Shown: positions 63,089-64,000 of the stretch, piece after piece
Position numbering within the stretch: the first letter of the stretch is position 1
Layout: each line of letters begins with the position of its first letter
Assembly: GCA_038502055.1 (NCBI GenBank)
Contig: JAXRKN010000040.1
Coordinates: forward strand, 5,704,001-5,768,000
Reading direction: 5' to 3'
Origin: Tanytarsus gracilentus
Taxonomy: Eukaryota; Arthropoda; Insecta; Diptera; Chironomidae
Length of the DNA stretch: 64,000 nt
The notes under the pieces: generated by a model
What the model saw: only the letters and a program-made list of their open reading frames with translations
What the model was told of the DNA's origin: nothing
Databases searched by the model: none
Made by a program: the position numbers and the translations under genes

Positions 63089-64000
63089 CTAAAAATATTC
63101 CAAAAAATTTAAACGATTAAAAAAATCACTTCTAAGGATAATTCCAGCACTTGATATTTCAACTTTTATCTCTGAAATATCATCGTCTTTGGAAAATCTC
63201 TTTCATCTCATGCACACTCAGAGAGAAATGAAAAGATTATAAACACAGATTTACAGATATATATTTAAATGCGGTTTCAATTCTTTTTTTAAAAAGAAAA
63301 TACAGTCTCGAGATGGTAAAAGAAGATTTTAATTTTTAAAAACTAAAATTCTTCCAATAAATCTTTAAGGAGTTTTAAATTTTCTCCTTAATCGCATAAA
63401 TGACTTGATTCAAAATGTGGAGAGAGAAAATTTGGTGAGTGTATTTAAAGAATTTTCCTCAATAGTTATTTATGAGTTTAAGATTTCTGCTTTTACCTCG
63501 TAGCTATTACACATGCAGTGTTTATTTACAGATAATTAATTAACCTGAGTTTTCTCTTTTTTATCTGCTTTCAAAAAGTCTATTTTTCTTCTGTTCTTTT
63601 TTTTCTGTAAACATTATCATACACAATTTTCTTCTCCTTTAGATTCACGACTGGGGGTCGACTTCATAAGAAAGTTGATCACACCGAAAAAGTGAAGAGA
63701 AAAAAATTGATGCTTTCAACATCAATTCACACTTTTGATTTTCAAAGGATTTCACTAAAAACGCAAAGATAAACTTTAGATTATTCAATTTTAGACAAAT
63801 TTTATTCTTGACGAGTAGGACAAATACGAAGTATTGCAATATGTGAATCATCACCTTAAGAAAATGCACACGAGCTCGCATGTTCAAATTTTCAACTGCT
63901 TTTCTTCTTTTTTACATATTCTTTGCATACTCTGGCGGGTAGAGAAAATAAGAAAAGGCAGTCTAAAGAGAGTAAGATCGCAGCGCGCTTTTCGGTGAAT
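63089..64000 (-). other. Intron of the EGF-domain gene
   Basis: Sequence upstream of the terminal EGF exon. No second EGF-coding exon is visible, so the intron runs off the window. Confidence 0.5.

Overview
The window looks like AT-rich nuclear DNA from an insect, most likely a dipteran and probably a nematoceran fly. Small genes with GT-AG introns, long AT-rich introns and spacers, and proteins closest to fly families all point this way. I recognise eight protein-coding genes, two of them cut by the window edges. Exon joins were worked out by hand from splice signals and reading phase. The six complete genes each give an uninterrupted frame from ATG to stop.

Layout: (1) 1-1204 (+) is the 3' end of an ankyrin-repeat/coiled-coil protein resembling GA-binding protein beta. 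(2) 3205-13285 (-) is phosphatidylinositol 4-kinase III beta (four wheel drive/PI4KB), 11 coding exons and 1445 residues, tail to tail with gene 1. (3) 13286-24645 is an 11 kb gene-poor stretch with a degenerate 84-bp tandem repeat and a homopolymer-rich block that looks like bad sequence. (4) 24646-25167 (-) is the BORC subunit KXDL1, head to head with (5) 25540-26562 (+), a short TRAIP-like RING-H2 protein; a perfect 17-bp inverted repeat lies in their shared upstream region. (6) 27893-32545 (+) is an ELOVL6/Baldspot fatty-acid elongase with a 17-bp minisatellite in intron 2. (7) 34010-34876 (-) is the ESCRT-III protein CHMP1. (8) 36138-57090 (+) is a glypican of the dally class, 9 exons and 615 residues, with an 11 kb first intron. 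(9) 62974-63088 (-) is the last coding exon of a gene with an EGF-like domain, possibly the EGFR ligand vein; the rest lies beyond the window.

The genes are not an operon and share no single pathway. PI4KB, CHMP1 and KXDL1 all act in membrane traffic. Dally and an EGF ligand would be extracellular signalling components. From general knowledge, the Drosophila counterparts fwd, Baldspot, Chmp1, dally and vn all lie on chromosome arm 3L, so the window probably belongs to Muller element D.

The most notable non-genic structures are in dally intron 1. There is a 1113-bp hAT-type foldback element with a perfect 8-bp target duplication. There is also a 1460-bp near-perfect palindrome (687-bp arms) flanked by TA, which sits at the edge of a third, older inverted-repeat element. 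I saw no tRNA, rRNA or CRISPR array.
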